Assembly: GCF_013423785.1 (NCBI RefSeq) | Contig: NZ_CP058952.1 | Location: forward strand, 3,127,665 to 3,191,664 | Length of the DNA stretch: 64,000 nt | Reading direction: 5' to 3' | DNA from: Chitinibacter fontanus | Lineage (GTDB): Bacteria; Pseudomonadota; Gammaproteobacteria; Burkholderiales; Chitinibacteraceae | Part shown: positions 26,211 through 36,259 of the stretch, piece after piece | Position numbering within the stretch: position 1 is the first letter of the stretch | Layout of the letters: every line of letters starts with the position of its first letter | The notes under the pieces: model-generated | Database searches by the model: none | Seen by the model: only the letters and a program-made list of their open reading frames with translations | What the model was told of the DNA's origin: nothing | Made by a program: the position numbers and the translations under genes

Positions 26211-27054
26211 TTTGCATTGCCATTCAAATATCTCGGATGGCTTATTGCCCCCCGACGAAGTGGTGCGCAAAGCCCATGCCCGGGGTTGCCAGTTGTTCGC
26301 CTTAACTGATCACGACGATACGCGCGGCTTGGCGTTGGCCAAAGCGACCGCCGACGAGTTGGGGATGCAGTTTATCAACGGCGTCGAGATTTCAGTGAGC
26401 TGGGGCAAGCATACTTTGCACGTCGTCGGCTTGGGTTTTGATGCCAATAATGACGCCTTGCTGGCCGGTTTGGCACATGTCCGCTCTGGCCGTGCTGAAC
26501 GTGCCGAGCGGATGGCGGCAGCTTTGGAAAAGCTGGGTATTGAAGGTATTCTGGAAGGCGCGCGCCGCCACGCTGATAACCCTGAAATGATTAGTCGCTC
26601 GCACTTCGCGCGGTTTTTGATTGAAACCGGTCGCTGCAAAGATATGAAATCGGTATTTAAAAAATTCATGGTGCGCGGCAAACCCGGTTTTGTTGAGCAC
26701 GAATGGGCACGCTTGCACGAGGCCATTGATTGGATACGCGGGGCAGGTGGTGTGGCGGTGCTGGCGCATCCGGGGCGCTATGATATGGGTAACGAAACCA
26801 TGCGCGTGCTGCTTACCGAGTTTAAACGCTTGGGCGGTGAAGCGATTGAAGTCGTTTCTGGCAGTCACGGCCATGCGGATGTCGGGCGTTTTAATCACTT
26901 GGCTAAAGAGTTTGGCTATCTATGCTCAAGTGGTACCGATTATCACGCCACCGGTGAAGGTGCACGCGAACCGGGGATGAATGCCGATTTGCCAATTGGC
27001 TGCGCACCAGTCTGGACGCGTTGGGCGCCGGATTTGCAGCCCTTGGCGGCCTAG
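26197..27054 (+). CDS. rnm: PHP-domain phosphoesterase, RNase AM (YciV/TrpH-like)
   Basis: A 285-residue PHP protein. Metal ligands appear as DLHCHSNISDG (4-14), LTDHDD (about 34-39), a His-rich strand and a final SGTDYHA. Members of this group act as 5'-to-3' exoribonucleases on short RNAs (RNase AM) and as 3',5'-bisphosphate nucleotidases. The gene is followed at 53 nt by a YciO-like gene, the same neighbourhood as yciV-yciO in other proteobacteria, which strengthens the call. Confidence 0.9.
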   Translation: MTPVDLHCHSNISDGLLPPDEVVRKAHARGCQLFALTDHDDTRGLALAKATADELGMQFINGVEISVSWGKHTLHVVGLGFDANNDALLAGLAHVRSGRAERAERMAAALEKLGIEGILEGARRHADNPEMISRSHFARFLIETGRCKDMKSVFKKFMVRGKPGFVEHEWARLHEAIDWIRGAGGVAVLAHPGRYDMGNETMRVLLTEFKRLGGEAIEVVSGSHGHADVGRFNHLAKEFGYLCSSGTDYHATGEGAREPGMNADLPIGCAPVWTRWAPDLQPLAA

Positions 27055-27107
27055 TTAAATTTGCAACTGATGACGGCGCGAGCCGCATAAACCAATAGCG
27101 ATCAAAT

Positions 27108-27731
27108 ATGTCACAGTTTTTTTCAATTCACGCCGAAACGCCGCAAGCGCGACTGGTTAAACAAGCCGCTGACATTATTCGTGGCGGTGGCTTGGTGGTG
27201 TACCCAACCGATTCTTGCTATGCACTGGGTTGTTCGCTGGATAATAAAGATGGCTTAGAGCGTATTCGCCGCATCCGCCAACTTGATGACAAGCATCATT
27301 TCACTTTGGCCTGTAGCGATTTGTCTCAATTGGGTAGCTACGCCAAAGTAGATAACCGCACGTTTCGGATGCTTAAAGCCGCCACGCCGGGTAGCTACAC
27401 CTTTATTTTGCAAGCGACTAAAGAAGTGCCGCGTCGAGTGTGGCACCCTAAAAAGCAAACCGTTGGCCTGCGTGTACCGGATCATCCAGTGGCCTTGGCC
27501 TTGCTAGAAGAATTGGGTGAACCAATGTTATCGACCACCTTGCTGTTGCCCGGCGAAGAATACCCAATGACCGATGCGTGGGAGATTCGTGATCGCCTTG
27601 AGCGCGAAGTCGATTTGGTGATCGAAGGTGGTTATTGTGGTACCGAACCGACGACGGTGGTGGACTTATCGGATGACTATCCGGTAGTGCTGCGCGAAGG
27701 CAAAGGCCCACTAACACCATTTGGCTTGTAA
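27108..27731 (+). CDS. YciO/Sua5/YwlC family protein (L-threonylcarbamoyladenylate synthase-like)
   Basis: A 207-residue single-domain TsaC/Sua5-type protein with the nucleotide-binding opening GGLVVYPTDSCYALGC, a PGSYTFIL strand, VGLRVPDHP, and STTLLLPGE. YciO resembles TsaC, which makes threonylcarbamoyl-AMP for tRNA t6A, but is a distinct subgroup. Its position next to the RNase AM gene points to YciO rather than the essential TsaC. Physiological role uncertain. Confidence 0.85.
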   Translation: MSQFFSIHAETPQARLVKQAADIIRGGGLVVYPTDSCYALGCSLDNKDGLERIRRIRQLDDKHHFTLACSDLSQLGSYAKVDNRTFRMLKAATPGSYTFILQATKEVPRRVWHPKKQTVGLRVPDHPVALALLEELGEPMLSTTLLLPGEEYPMTDAWEIRDRLEREVDLVIEGGYCGTEPTTVVDLSDDYPVVLREGKGPLTPFGL

Positions 27732-27739
27732 TTTCTTGA

Positions 27740-27787
27740 TGTATATGACTGTGGGTCTTGCTGATCAATGCCCCTGGCTGTATACCT
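27740..27787. repeat. Small inverted-repeat element, copy A
   Basis: Contains TATATGACTGTGGGTCTT (27742-27759), matching 17 of 18 bases at 42398-42415, and ends in a TATACC block as that copy does. It sits in the gap between the YciO-like gene and the protease gene. Confidence 0.55.
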
Positions 27788-27805
27788 ATTGGTTTAAAGG
27801 ATGTG

Positions 27806-28453
27806 ATGGAACTTAACCTAATCCAGAATATTGCAGTGTGGGCTTTGCCAGTGCTGTTTGCGATTACCGCGCATGAAGCCGCGCACGCCTATGCAGCCAA
27901 GCGCTTTGGTGATCCGACGGCATTTTTAATGGGCCGTATGACCTTTAATCCGCTCAAGCATATTGATCCAATCGGGACAGTAGTGTTGCCACTGATTTGT
28001 GTTTTGTTACCCGGCGGTTTTTTATTTGGCTACGCCAAACCAGTGCCAGTCAACTTTAACGCTCTGCGCAACCCCAAGCGCGATATGCGCTGGGTGGCTG
28101 CCGCTGGCCCATTGGCTAATTTGGCAATGGCCTTACTGTGGGCCTTAGTACTGCGCTTTGCGATGGGGGCACTTGATGGGAACAGCTTTCAACTGCCGCT
28201 GGCATTGATGGCGCAAGCCGGGATACAGATCAATGTTGTGCTGATGGTGCTGAATTTGTTGCCAATCCCGCCGCTGGATGGTGGACGAATTTTGGTGTCG
28301 CTATTGCCACGCGACTTAGCTCGGCTTGTGTCGCAAATTGAGCCTTATGGCATTTTTATCCTGATTGCACTGGTTTTGGTGCCTGGTTTGCTAAGTTCAA
28401 TCATGTCGCCATTTATTCATTTGGTTATGCGACTAGTAAGTGTTGTGCTGTAA
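27806..28453 (+). CDS. Site-2 protease family membrane metalloprotease (rhomboid-unrelated, Zn-dependent)
   Basis: A 215-residue multi-spanning protein of the M50 group. The start ATG 27806 follows AAAGG with 5-nt spacing. The zinc motif HEAAH is at residues 23-27, and the third ligand motif PPLDGGRIL lies in the C-terminal half. About five to six hydrophobic helices are visible, with no PDZ domain, as in the compact YwhC-like subgroup. It would cleave membrane-embedded substrates; none is known. It follows the yciV-yciO pair, a common order in proteobacteria. Confidence 0.9.
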   Translation: MELNLIQNIAVWALPVLFAITAHEAAHAYAAKRFGDPTAFLMGRMTFNPLKHIDPIGTVVLPLICVLLPGGFLFGYAKPVPVNFNALRNPKRDMRWVAAAGPLANLAMALLWALVLRFAMGALDGNSFQLPLALMAQAGIQINVVLMVLNLLPIPPLDGGRILVSLLPRDLARLVSQIEPYGIFILIALVLVPGLLSSIMSPFIHLVMRLVSVVL

Positions 28454-28480
28454 CTACTGCTAGTTTGCGTGGGGTCTGTG

Positions 28481-28840
28481 ATGAGTGATCGAAAACAAGG
28501 CGGTATTTGGCTGCCGATCGCATTGATTGTGATTGGTGCGGGTTGGTTATTGCACCGCTTGGATATTGTACCTAGCGTTAACTGGATTGTGATTTTGGCA
28601 TTGGTGTTTGCCGGCTCTGCCGTGTTGTGGTTAGAGGGCTTGAATAAATCGACCGTGGTGATTGGCCCGATGTTGATTGCGGGTGGGGTTAGCACGTTTT
28701 TGCAGCAATATTTCGCATTTTCCCGCGCGGTGCAAATCCCCTTGCTATTGATTTTATGCGGTTTATTGATGCTGCTAGCGCGTTCGCCACAAATCCCTGC
28801 TGCTCCCCCCAAACCTTGGGAAAAACTATCGAAAGACTAG
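28481..28840 (+). CDS. Small four-helix membrane protein (LiaF/DUF5668-like transmembrane region)
   Basis: A 119-residue hydrophobic protein, start set at ATG 28481 (MSDRKQGG). It has about four transmembrane helices (roughly 8-26, 31-48, 55-73, 84-102) and a short Pro-rich cytoplasmic tail. The sequence IWLPIALIVIGAGWLL resembles the N-terminal membrane region of LiaI/LiaF-type proteins, but the soluble LiaF domain is missing. It starts 27 nt after the protease gene and may share its transcript. Function unknown. Confidence 0.7.
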   Translation: MSDRKQGGIWLPIALIVIGAGWLLHRLDIVPSVNWIVILALVFAGSAVLWLEGLNKSTVVIGPMLIAGGVSTFLQQYFAFSRAVQIPLLLILCGLLMLLARSPQIPAAPPKPWEKLSKD

Positions 28841-29029
28841 TTTCACTAGGTATCTGCATCGAGGCGTTCACTCAATTGGCCTAGCTGTATATACCTGATT
28901 ATTTTGTGATTAATTTTAATTAATATCTGCAACTAATTACATAGCAATTGTTCTTTGTGATGAACAATGCGTTTCTGTTCGGTGCTCGTCGCCGAGCAAA
29001 CAAAACTGCTAATATGGCGCTGTCTTTGA

Positions 29030-30262
<1,233 letters not shown>

Positions 30263-30282
30263 TTACCTTATAGCTTAAAACC

Positions 30283-30310
30283 AAACCCGCTGAGATCAGC
30301 GGGTTTTTTT
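30283..30310 (+). terminator. Intrinsic terminator after argD
   Basis: AAACCCGCTGA-GA-TCAGCGGGTTT stem followed by a T-run to 30310. It ends 10 nt before the next start codon. Confidence 0.92.
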
Positions 30311-30320
30311 ATGGAAATCG

Positions 30321-31025
30321 ATGATGAAGCTGGCGCTGATTATTGGTGGTTCACGTGGTTTGGGATTGGCTCTGGCCGAGCAATATCGAACGGCGGGCTG
30401 GGTTGTATATGAGTTTTCCCGTAGTGGTACAGGGGAGGGGCATATTGAGCTTGACCTTGTTGGGAATGATTTTTCGGCCTATACCAATCTTTTGCAGCAG
30501 TTGGCCCAAGCAGATTGGCAGGAGATTGTTTTGATTAACAATGCAGCCACTATTTTGCCGATCAAACCAGTGACACAAATGGGGCAGGATGAATTGATGG
30601 CTGCATTGCAGCTTAATTTTAGTCACCCGCTTCTGCTGCTTCATGAGTTTGTTGTCACATTTGCGCAACATCCTGCACGCAAAGTACTGGCCCAAATTTC
30701 ATCGGGTGCAGCGCTGCGCCCAATTGCCGCGTGGGCCAGTTATTGCGCCAGCAAAGCTGGTGTTGATCACTTTATGGCGGTATTGGCACTAGAACAAAGC
30801 ACCGCCAAGTACCCAATTCTGGCCATTGTGCTCGATCCTGGTGTGATGGATACCGCAATGCAAGCGACGATTCGTGCCAGTGACCCCGCCCAGTTCCCTG
30901 AGTTGGCGCGGTTTATTGCGCGCAAGGAGCAGGGGGTGTTGCGTCCCGCTGCTGAAGTTGCGCAATTTTGTCGTGCAGCGATTGCTCGGGCGCAGCAAGG
31001 GCTACGCTACGATATTGATGGGTAG
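30321..31025 (+). CDS. Short-chain dehydrogenase/reductase (SDR)
   Basis: A 234-residue classical SDR. The NAD(P) loop is GGSRGLG (9-15), NNA at about 73-75 follows, and the catalytic Ser128, Tyr141 and Lys145 (YCASK) are present. The overall pattern, with a variable C-terminus containing DPGVMDTAMQ, resembles the sepiapterin reductase/benzil reductase type. It begins 10 nt after a strong terminator, so its promoter must overlap that hairpin or lie inside argD, unless termination is incomplete. Substrate unknown. Confidence 0.85.
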   Translation: MMKLALIIGGSRGLGLALAEQYRTAGWVVYEFSRSGTGEGHIELDLVGNDFSAYTNLLQQLAQADWQEIVLINNAATILPIKPVTQMGQDELMAALQLNFSHPLLLLHEFVVTFAQHPARKVLAQISSGAALRPIAAWASYCASKAGVDHFMAVLALEQSTAKYPILAIVLDPGVMDTAMQATIRASDPAQFPELARFIARKEQGVLRPAAEVAQFCRAAIARAQQGLRYDIDG

Positions 31026-31038
31026 TCGGCTGATTTGA

Positions 31039-31058
31039 GCCGCCTGATAAGCGGCATT
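31039..31058 (+). terminator. Weak hairpin after the SDR gene
   Basis: GCCGC-CTGATAA-GCGGC followed by ATTTA. The stem is only 5 bp and the T-run short, so it is a weak candidate. Confidence 0.35.
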
Positions 31059-31282
31059 TAATGACGATTTGAAGATGTTGTTTTAGCGATAACTCAATTA
31101 GGGGTTTCCGCGTAAGGGAAAAACGCAGTGTTCTGCGCAACAGCAAACAGGTAATTTGCGTGAATACCGAACTGTAACGGTAAAATTCACATCAATCTGA
31201 TATGGATTGAAGATAAAACGGGCAGTCTGTTAGGCCAAAACTGGCTGAATCGTACTTATAAACCTCCTCAAGGGTGGCAAGC

Positions 31283-32212
31283 GTGGATATTTTCCTACAA
31301 CAACTTATCAATGGGCTGGTCGTCGGTAGCATTTATGCGCTGATTGCACTGGGCTACACGATGGTGTACGGCATTATGCAATTGATCAATTTTGCGCACG
31401 GCGAGATTGTGATGATTGGCGCAATGGTCACCATTACCTGTATCAATCTGCTCGTGGGCGCTGGAGTTCAGTTGCCAGGCCCAGTGTTATTACTGGTCGG
31501 GCTGATGATGGCGATTCCGGTATCAATGTTTCTTGGTTATTCAATTGAGAAAATTGCCTACCAGCCACTGCGTAAGGCACCAAGATTGGCGCCCTTGATC
31601 ACTGCGATCGGCGTTTCGATTGTGCTGCAGCAAGCCGCTATGTTGATCTGGGGACGTAACTATCGCCCATTTCCACCGATTTTGCCTTCTGAGGTACACA
31701 TTATCGGTGGTGCCGCGATCACTGATTTGCAAATTGCAATTATCGCCTTGGCATTGATTTTGATGGGAGGCTTGTTCTTCCTGATCGAAAAAACCAAGTT
31801 AGGCCGTGCAATGCGTGCAACGGCGCAAAACCCAGAAGTAGCAAAACTGATGGGCGTAAACGTCAATACCATTATTTCGATGACCTTTGTAATTGGCTCT
31901 GCTTTGGGGGCCATGGCAGGGGTGATGGTCGCTGCCAATTATGACCAAGCGCATGCATATATGGGCTTTATGATTGGCCTGAAAGCCTTTACTGCAGCAG
32001 TACTGGGTGGCATTGGCAATATCGGCGGCGCTGTGCTCGGTGGCTTGCTGCTGGGGATTATCGAGAGCTTGGGCTCCGGTTATCTGGGCGATTTAACAGG
32101 CGGTGTACTGGGTAGTAACTACAAAGATATTTTTGCCTTTGTCGTGCTGATTATTGTGTTGGTGTTCCGTCCATCCGGTTTGATGGGTGAACGTGTTGCT
32201 GAACGCGCTTAA
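31283..32212 (+). CDS. livH: Branched-chain amino acid ABC transporter permease LivH
   Basis: A 309-residue integral membrane permease. The start is GTG 31283 (MDIFLQQLINGLVVGS), the characteristic LivH N-terminus, with AAGGG upstream; a GTG 9 nt earlier is less likely. It has about eight transmembrane helices and the LivH hallmarks IALGYTMVYGIMQLINFAHG and GLKAFTAAVLGGIGNIGGA, which contacts the ATPases. With LivM it forms the channel for branched-chain (or related) amino acids. First gene of livHMGF; no binding protein is encoded in the operon. Confidence 0.95.
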   Translation: MDIFLQQLINGLVVGSIYALIALGYTMVYGIMQLINFAHGEIVMIGAMVTITCINLLVGAGVQLPGPVLLLVGLMMAIPVSMFLGYSIEKIAYQPLRKAPRLAPLITAIGVSIVLQQAAMLIWGRNYRPFPPILPSEVHIIGGAAITDLQIAIIALALILMGGLFFLIEKTKLGRAMRATAQNPEVAKLMGVNVNTIISMTFVIGSALGAMAGVMVAANYDQAHAYMGFMIGLKAFTAAVLGGIGNIGGAVLGGLLLGIIESLGSGYLGDLTGGVLGSNYKDIFAFVVLIIVLVFRPSGLMGERVAERA

Positions 32213-32227
32213 GCAAGGATCGTAACG

Positions 32228-33379
32228 ATGGATGCTTTATTAAAAAATAATCGTAACAATATCGTTATGATGGCCGTGCTGGCGGTTGTCCTTGCCGTAT
32301 TGCCCTGGGTATTAGGCGGTGCATTTGAAAATGGCAAATCGTGGTTACGCGCAGTCGATTTCGCCCTGCTGTATATCATGCTGGCTTTGGGTCTAAATAT
32401 CGTCGTTGGTTATGCTGGCTTGCTTGATTTGGGCTATATCGCCTTTTATGCCGTGGGCGCTTATTTATTTGCCATTCTTAATTCGCCGCATCTGCAAGCA
32501 GTATTGCCCGCTTGGTTAAGTCACCCACCTTTTCTGGTCATGATGGTTATGGCTGCATTTGTGGCCGGGATCTTTGGCGTTTTGCTGGGCTCGCCTACCC
32601 TGAAGCTGCGTGGTGACTATTTAGCCATCGTGACCTTAGGTTTTGGCGAAATTGTACGCATCTTTATGAATAATCTGGATCGTCCGATCAATATCACCAA
32701 TGGCCCACAAGGGATTAATAATATCGACCCGGTACAAATCGCAGGTTACGATTTTGGCCGCCCGATTGAGATTTTGGGTTTGACGTTTGAGAAAATCCAT
32801 CTCTATTACTACCTAATTTTAGCCTTCTGCGCCCTGATTATCTTTGTGTCGATTCGCCTGCAAAACTCTCGTATTGGTCGTGCTTGGGTTGCGATTCGTG
32901 AAGATGAAATTGCGGCCAACGCCATGGGGATTAACACCCGCAATGTGAAATTACTGGCCTTTGCTATGGGGGCCAGCTTTGGTGGTGTCTCTGGTGCATT
33001 GTTCGCCAGCTTCCAAGGCTTTGTATCACCTGAATCTTTTGTCTTGATGGAATCGGTGATGGTGTTGTGTATGGTAGTGTTGGGTGGGATGGGAAATATC
33101 CCCGGCGTTATTTTGGGGGCGATTATTGTCTCGATTACCCCAGAATTACTGCGCGACATTATCAACCCGCTGCAGATGGCAATTGCCGGAAAAAAAGTAG
33201 TTGATCCCGAAAATCTGCGGATGCTGATTTTTGGTTTGGCCATGATTGTGATTATGTTGGTGCGTCCAGCAGGTCTGTGGCCATCAAAACGCCGCCGTGC
33301 AGAATTGCAACCCAAAACCAAAGACATTGCCCTGCAAGAAAAAGACAGCTTGCAAGATGCGGAGCGCAATCATGACTGA
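32228..33379 (+). CDS. livM: Branched-chain amino acid ABC transporter permease LivM
   Basis: A 383-residue membrane protein, starting ATG 32228, 15 nt after livH. It contains LNIVVGYAGLLDLGYIAFYAVGAY, here seen as a conserved helix, LGFGEIVRIFMNN, and the coupling segment IREDEIAANAMGIN. The C-terminus is a long charged tail (about 355-383; RRRAELQPKTKDIALQEKD). Its end overlaps livG by 8 nt. It pairs with LivH as the transmembrane half of the importer. Confidence 0.95.
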   Translation: MDALLKNNRNNIVMMAVLAVVLAVLPWVLGGAFENGKSWLRAVDFALLYIMLALGLNIVVGYAGLLDLGYIAFYAVGAYLFAILNSPHLQAVLPAWLSHPPFLVMMVMAAFVAGIFGVLLGSPTLKLRGDYLAIVTLGFGEIVRIFMNNLDRPINITNGPQGINNIDPVQIAGYDFGRPIEILGLTFEKIHLYYYLILAFCALIIFVSIRLQNSRIGRAWVAIREDEIAANAMGINTRNVKLLAFAMGASFGGVSGALFASFQGFVSPESFVLMESVMVLCMVVLGGMGNIPGVILGAIIVSITPELLRDIINPLQMAIAGKKVVDPENLRMLIFGLAMIVIMLVRPAGLWPSKRRRAELQPKTKDIALQEKDSLQDAERNHD

Positions 33380-34142
33380 AGTTTTATTAAGTATTGAAGG
33401 GATTAATAAGCGTTTTGGTGGTTTACACGCCTTAAGCGGGGTGGCTCTGACCATTAATAAAGGTGAGATTTACGGTCTGATTGGCCCAAATGGTGCCGGT
33501 AAAACCACATTGTTTAATGTGCTCACTGGGCTGTATCAACCCGACGAAGGCAAGTTTACCTTTAAAGGGCAAGATCTATTTCGTAAAAAACCCAACGTGG
33601 TTGTTGAGGCTGGCATTGCCCGTACTTTCCAGAATATTCGCCTGTTTGCCAATATGACTGCGCTGGAAAATGTCATGGTTGGCCAGCATGTCCGCACCAA
33701 TATTGGTGTACTAGGGGCAGTGCTTCGCTACCCAAAAGCGCGTGCTGAAGAAGCATCTATCAAGGCCAAATCGCAAGCTTGGTTGGAGTATGTTGGCATT
33801 GCTGATCGTGCGGATGAGTTAGCCCGTAATTTATCGTACGGTGATCAACGTCGCCTTGAAATTGCTCGTGCATTGGCAACTAACCCCACGCTGTTGGCAC
33901 TTGATGAACCTGCAGCAGGGATGAACCCCAAAGAAACGGATGATTTGAAAAAGCTAATGGAGAAAATCCGCGCAGACGGGGTGACTATTTTGCTGATCGA
34001 ACATGATGTGAAATTAATGATGGGCTTGTGTGATCGGATTGCCGTGCTTGATTACGGTAAAAAAATTGCTGAGGGTGTGCCAGAGCAAGTCAAGAATGAT
34101 CCACGTGTCATTGAAGCCTACTTGGGAGTGGCGCCTGAATGA
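33372..34142 (+). CDS. livG: Branched-chain amino acid ABC transporter ATP-binding protein LivG
   Basis: A 256-residue ABC ATPase starting at ATG 33372 (MTEVLLSIEG), inside the end of livM. Walker A is GPNGAGKTT, the signature is LSYGDQRRLEIARAL, Walker B gives LLALDEPAAGMNP, and the H-loop is IEHDVK. The GMNP after Walker B and the long insertion after Walker A (ARTFQNIRLFANMTALENV) are LivG features. It overlaps livF by 4 nt. Confidence 0.95.
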   Translation: MTEVLLSIEGINKRFGGLHALSGVALTINKGEIYGLIGPNGAGKTTLFNVLTGLYQPDEGKFTFKGQDLFRKKPNVVVEAGIARTFQNIRLFANMTALENVMVGQHVRTNIGVLGAVLRYPKARAEEASIKAKSQAWLEYVGIADRADELARNLSYGDQRRLEIARALATNPTLLALDEPAAGMNPKETDDLKKLMEKIRADGVTILLIEHDVKLMMGLCDRIAVLDYGKKIAEGVPEQVKNDPRVIEAYLGVAPE

Positions 34143-34852
34143 GTACCTTATTACAAGTAAAAGACCTGAAAGTCGCTTATGGTGGTATTCATGCCGTCAA
34201 AGGGATTAATCTCGAAGTAAAAGAAGGCGAATTGGTTGCCTTGATTGGCGCCAATGGCGCAGGTAAAACCACTACGCTGAAAACCCTGATGGGAATGGTT
34301 AAACCTGCGGGTGGAGAGATTTTATTTGAGGGCCAATCCACCGCAAAATTAGCAGCCCATGATTACGTAAAGCAGGGTTTGGTGATGGTGCCAGAGGGGC
34401 GGGGTATTTTTAGCCGCCTAACTGTGGAAGAAAATTTGCTGATGGGGGCATACAGCCGTTCTGACAAAGCAGAAATTTTGCATGATATGGAGCGTGTGTA
34501 TCATTTATTCCCACGTTTGAAAGAGCGCTACAAGCAACTCGCGGGCACTTTGTCGGGTGGTGAGCAGCAAATGGTTGCCATTGGTCGCGCAATGCTCAGC
34601 CGACCAAAATTGCTGCTGCTTGATGAACCGTCAATGGGCCTGGCTCCGATTATCGTGCAGAAGATTTTTGAGATTATCAAAATGATCGCTGCCGAAGGAG
34701 TAACCATGTTGCTGGTCGAGCAAAATGCCAAGCTTGCCCTGCAGACCGCTGATCGTGGCTATGTTATGGAGTCGGGCAAGGTCACTTTTAGTGATAAAGC
34801 GGCTGCTTTGCTGGCCAATGAAAAGGTACAACAAGCGTATCTTGGTGAGTAA
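34139..34852 (+). CDS. livF: Branched-chain amino acid ABC transporter ATP-binding protein LivF
   Basis: A 237-residue ABC ATPase. Walker A is GANGAGKTT, the signature LSGGEQQMVAIGRAL-like (here LSGGEQQMVAIGRAM), Walker B LLLLDEPSMGLAP, and the H-loop position carries VEQNAK, as is typical of LivF where Gln replaces the histidine region. PEGRGIFSRLTVEENL is also a LivF hallmark. It closes the operon before a strong terminator. Confidence 0.95.
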   Translation: MSTLLQVKDLKVAYGGIHAVKGINLEVKEGELVALIGANGAGKTTTLKTLMGMVKPAGGEILFEGQSTAKLAAHDYVKQGLVMVPEGRGIFSRLTVEENLLMGAYSRSDKAEILHDMERVYHLFPRLKERYKQLAGTLSGGEQQMVAIGRAMLSRPKLLLLDEPSMGLAPIIVQKIFEIIKMIAAEGVTMLLVEQNAKLALQTADRGYVMESGKVTFSDKAAALLANEKVQQAYLGE

Positions 34853-34870
34853 ATTAACCTGTTTTCGGCT

Positions 34871-34897
34871 AAGCCCCGTCAAGTACGGGGCTTTTTA
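34871..34897 (+). terminator. Intrinsic terminator of livHMGF
   Basis: AAGCCCCGT-CAAGT-ACGGGGCTT stem followed by TTTATT, 18 nt after the livF stop. The 3' end of putA (minus strand) abuts it. Confidence 0.9.
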
Positions 34898-36259
34898 TTG
34901 GGCGCCCTGAGTGAGTAGCGCAACATCGCCGCCCGTGGCGCTAGTATTCGTAGTCACCGTATATTCGGCTACTAAACGAAATAATGGCCATTTTCCATCT
35001 TCAAATGGTTGAATGAGCGGGATAATTGCCCCATCTTGCTGTGCCAGCAGTTTTTCGATTCGATCTGCATCCAAGCTGTGACTGAGCACTGCTTGCACCC
35101 CTAACTGTAGCGGCTTCTCGCTGAATATCAGGTCATGTGGGCCTAGGTATTTTTGCCATAGTCTGAACAGGTCTGGTTGCGTGATGACGGCTTGGTTGCC
35201 CGTTAGGATGGCAATTCCCACTTGTTGAATTAAGTCCCAATCGCTCGGTCCAAAGCATGCCACTTTGCCACGGCCTCGATAGCGAAGCTCGTTGGTTTCT
35301 CCGCTAACAGCTGGCAATTTAATAATTTGATCAATCGGGCTGCGCCGCGCGGCATCTTCTAACAAAATTTCAAGATCAACGCCTTGGTCCATATCTGGCC
35401 ACAGGTGGGCAAGTTGGCGCAAGAGTTCGAGTTTGCTTGGCAAAATTTGATAGTGGGGCATACATGGGTCAGCGTTGCACACTAGGCGCCAGTGAGCCCA
35501 AGGCCCGCCCGCTTTTGGGCCTGTTCCCGACTTATTTTGTCCGCCAAAAGGTTGCGCTTCAACCACTGCACCAATTTGATTACGGTTGACGTAGTAATTT
35601 CCAATGCGCGTGTTAGCAATAATGTGTTCGATGTTACGTTTGATTCGGCTATGAATGCCCAAGGTTAAGCCAAATCCTTGCTGATTGAGATGCTCTAATA
35701 AAGTATCAAGTTGTTTGGCTTGATAGCGGTAGGCGCATAAAACTGGGCCAAAGATTTCTTCACTTAAAACCTTCAGCTGATCAATTTCAATCAGGGTCGG
35801 GGCGATGAAACAGCCGTGCTGACATTGCTCGGTTAGGGGGGATTGCTTGATCTGATAGCCAAGCCTAAGATAGGTATCGATCGCCAGGCTAATTGCTTGC
35901 CGTGATTTAGGCCGGATTATTGGCCCAACCTCGGTTGATGCTGAGCTAGGAGAGCCGACAATAATGGCATGAAGGCAGGATTTTAGTCGCGCCAATAATT
36001 CATCGGCAATTTCAGCTTGAACGCACAGCAGGCGCAGCGCTGAACAACGCTGACCAGCACTATCAAAGGCGGAGATGAGAATGTCCCGAATGGCTTGATC
36101 AATTTGCGCGCTGCTATCAACGATCATTGCATTGACGCCCCCTGTTTCAGCCACTAGCACACGATCAGCGCCAAATTCAGCTAAGGCACGGCGGATTTGC
36201 TTGGCCGTATTGAGCGAACCGGTAAAGCAAACCCCTGCGCAGCGATGATCGTAGGTCAA
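34895..36259 (-). pseudogene. putA: putA, downstream part: catalytic half of P5C dehydrogenase plus C-terminal domain (frameshifted)
   Basis: This 454-codon frame opens at a TTG and lacks a plausible independent start, so I treat it as the 3' part of putA. It carries the P5C dehydrogenase catalytic residues: Glu in VAETGGVNAMIVDS and Cys in SAFDSAGQRCSALR. Then comes a type B PutA C-terminal ALDH-superfamily-like domain ending in NTSATGGDVALL, which matches the family's terminal motif. Read across a one-base change in the G8 tract at 36276-36283, it joins the upstream part to give one protein of about 1168 residues. The TTG overlaps the upstream TGA (TTGA), so re-initiation is conceivable but unlikely to give a working enzyme. 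Confidence 0.8.

Noticed and set aside
36256..36259. Two independent genes in place of putA, with re-initiation at TTGA
   Set aside because: The downstream frame begins in the middle of the aldehyde dehydrogenase domain and would lack its cofactor-binding part; one base change rejoins the halves.
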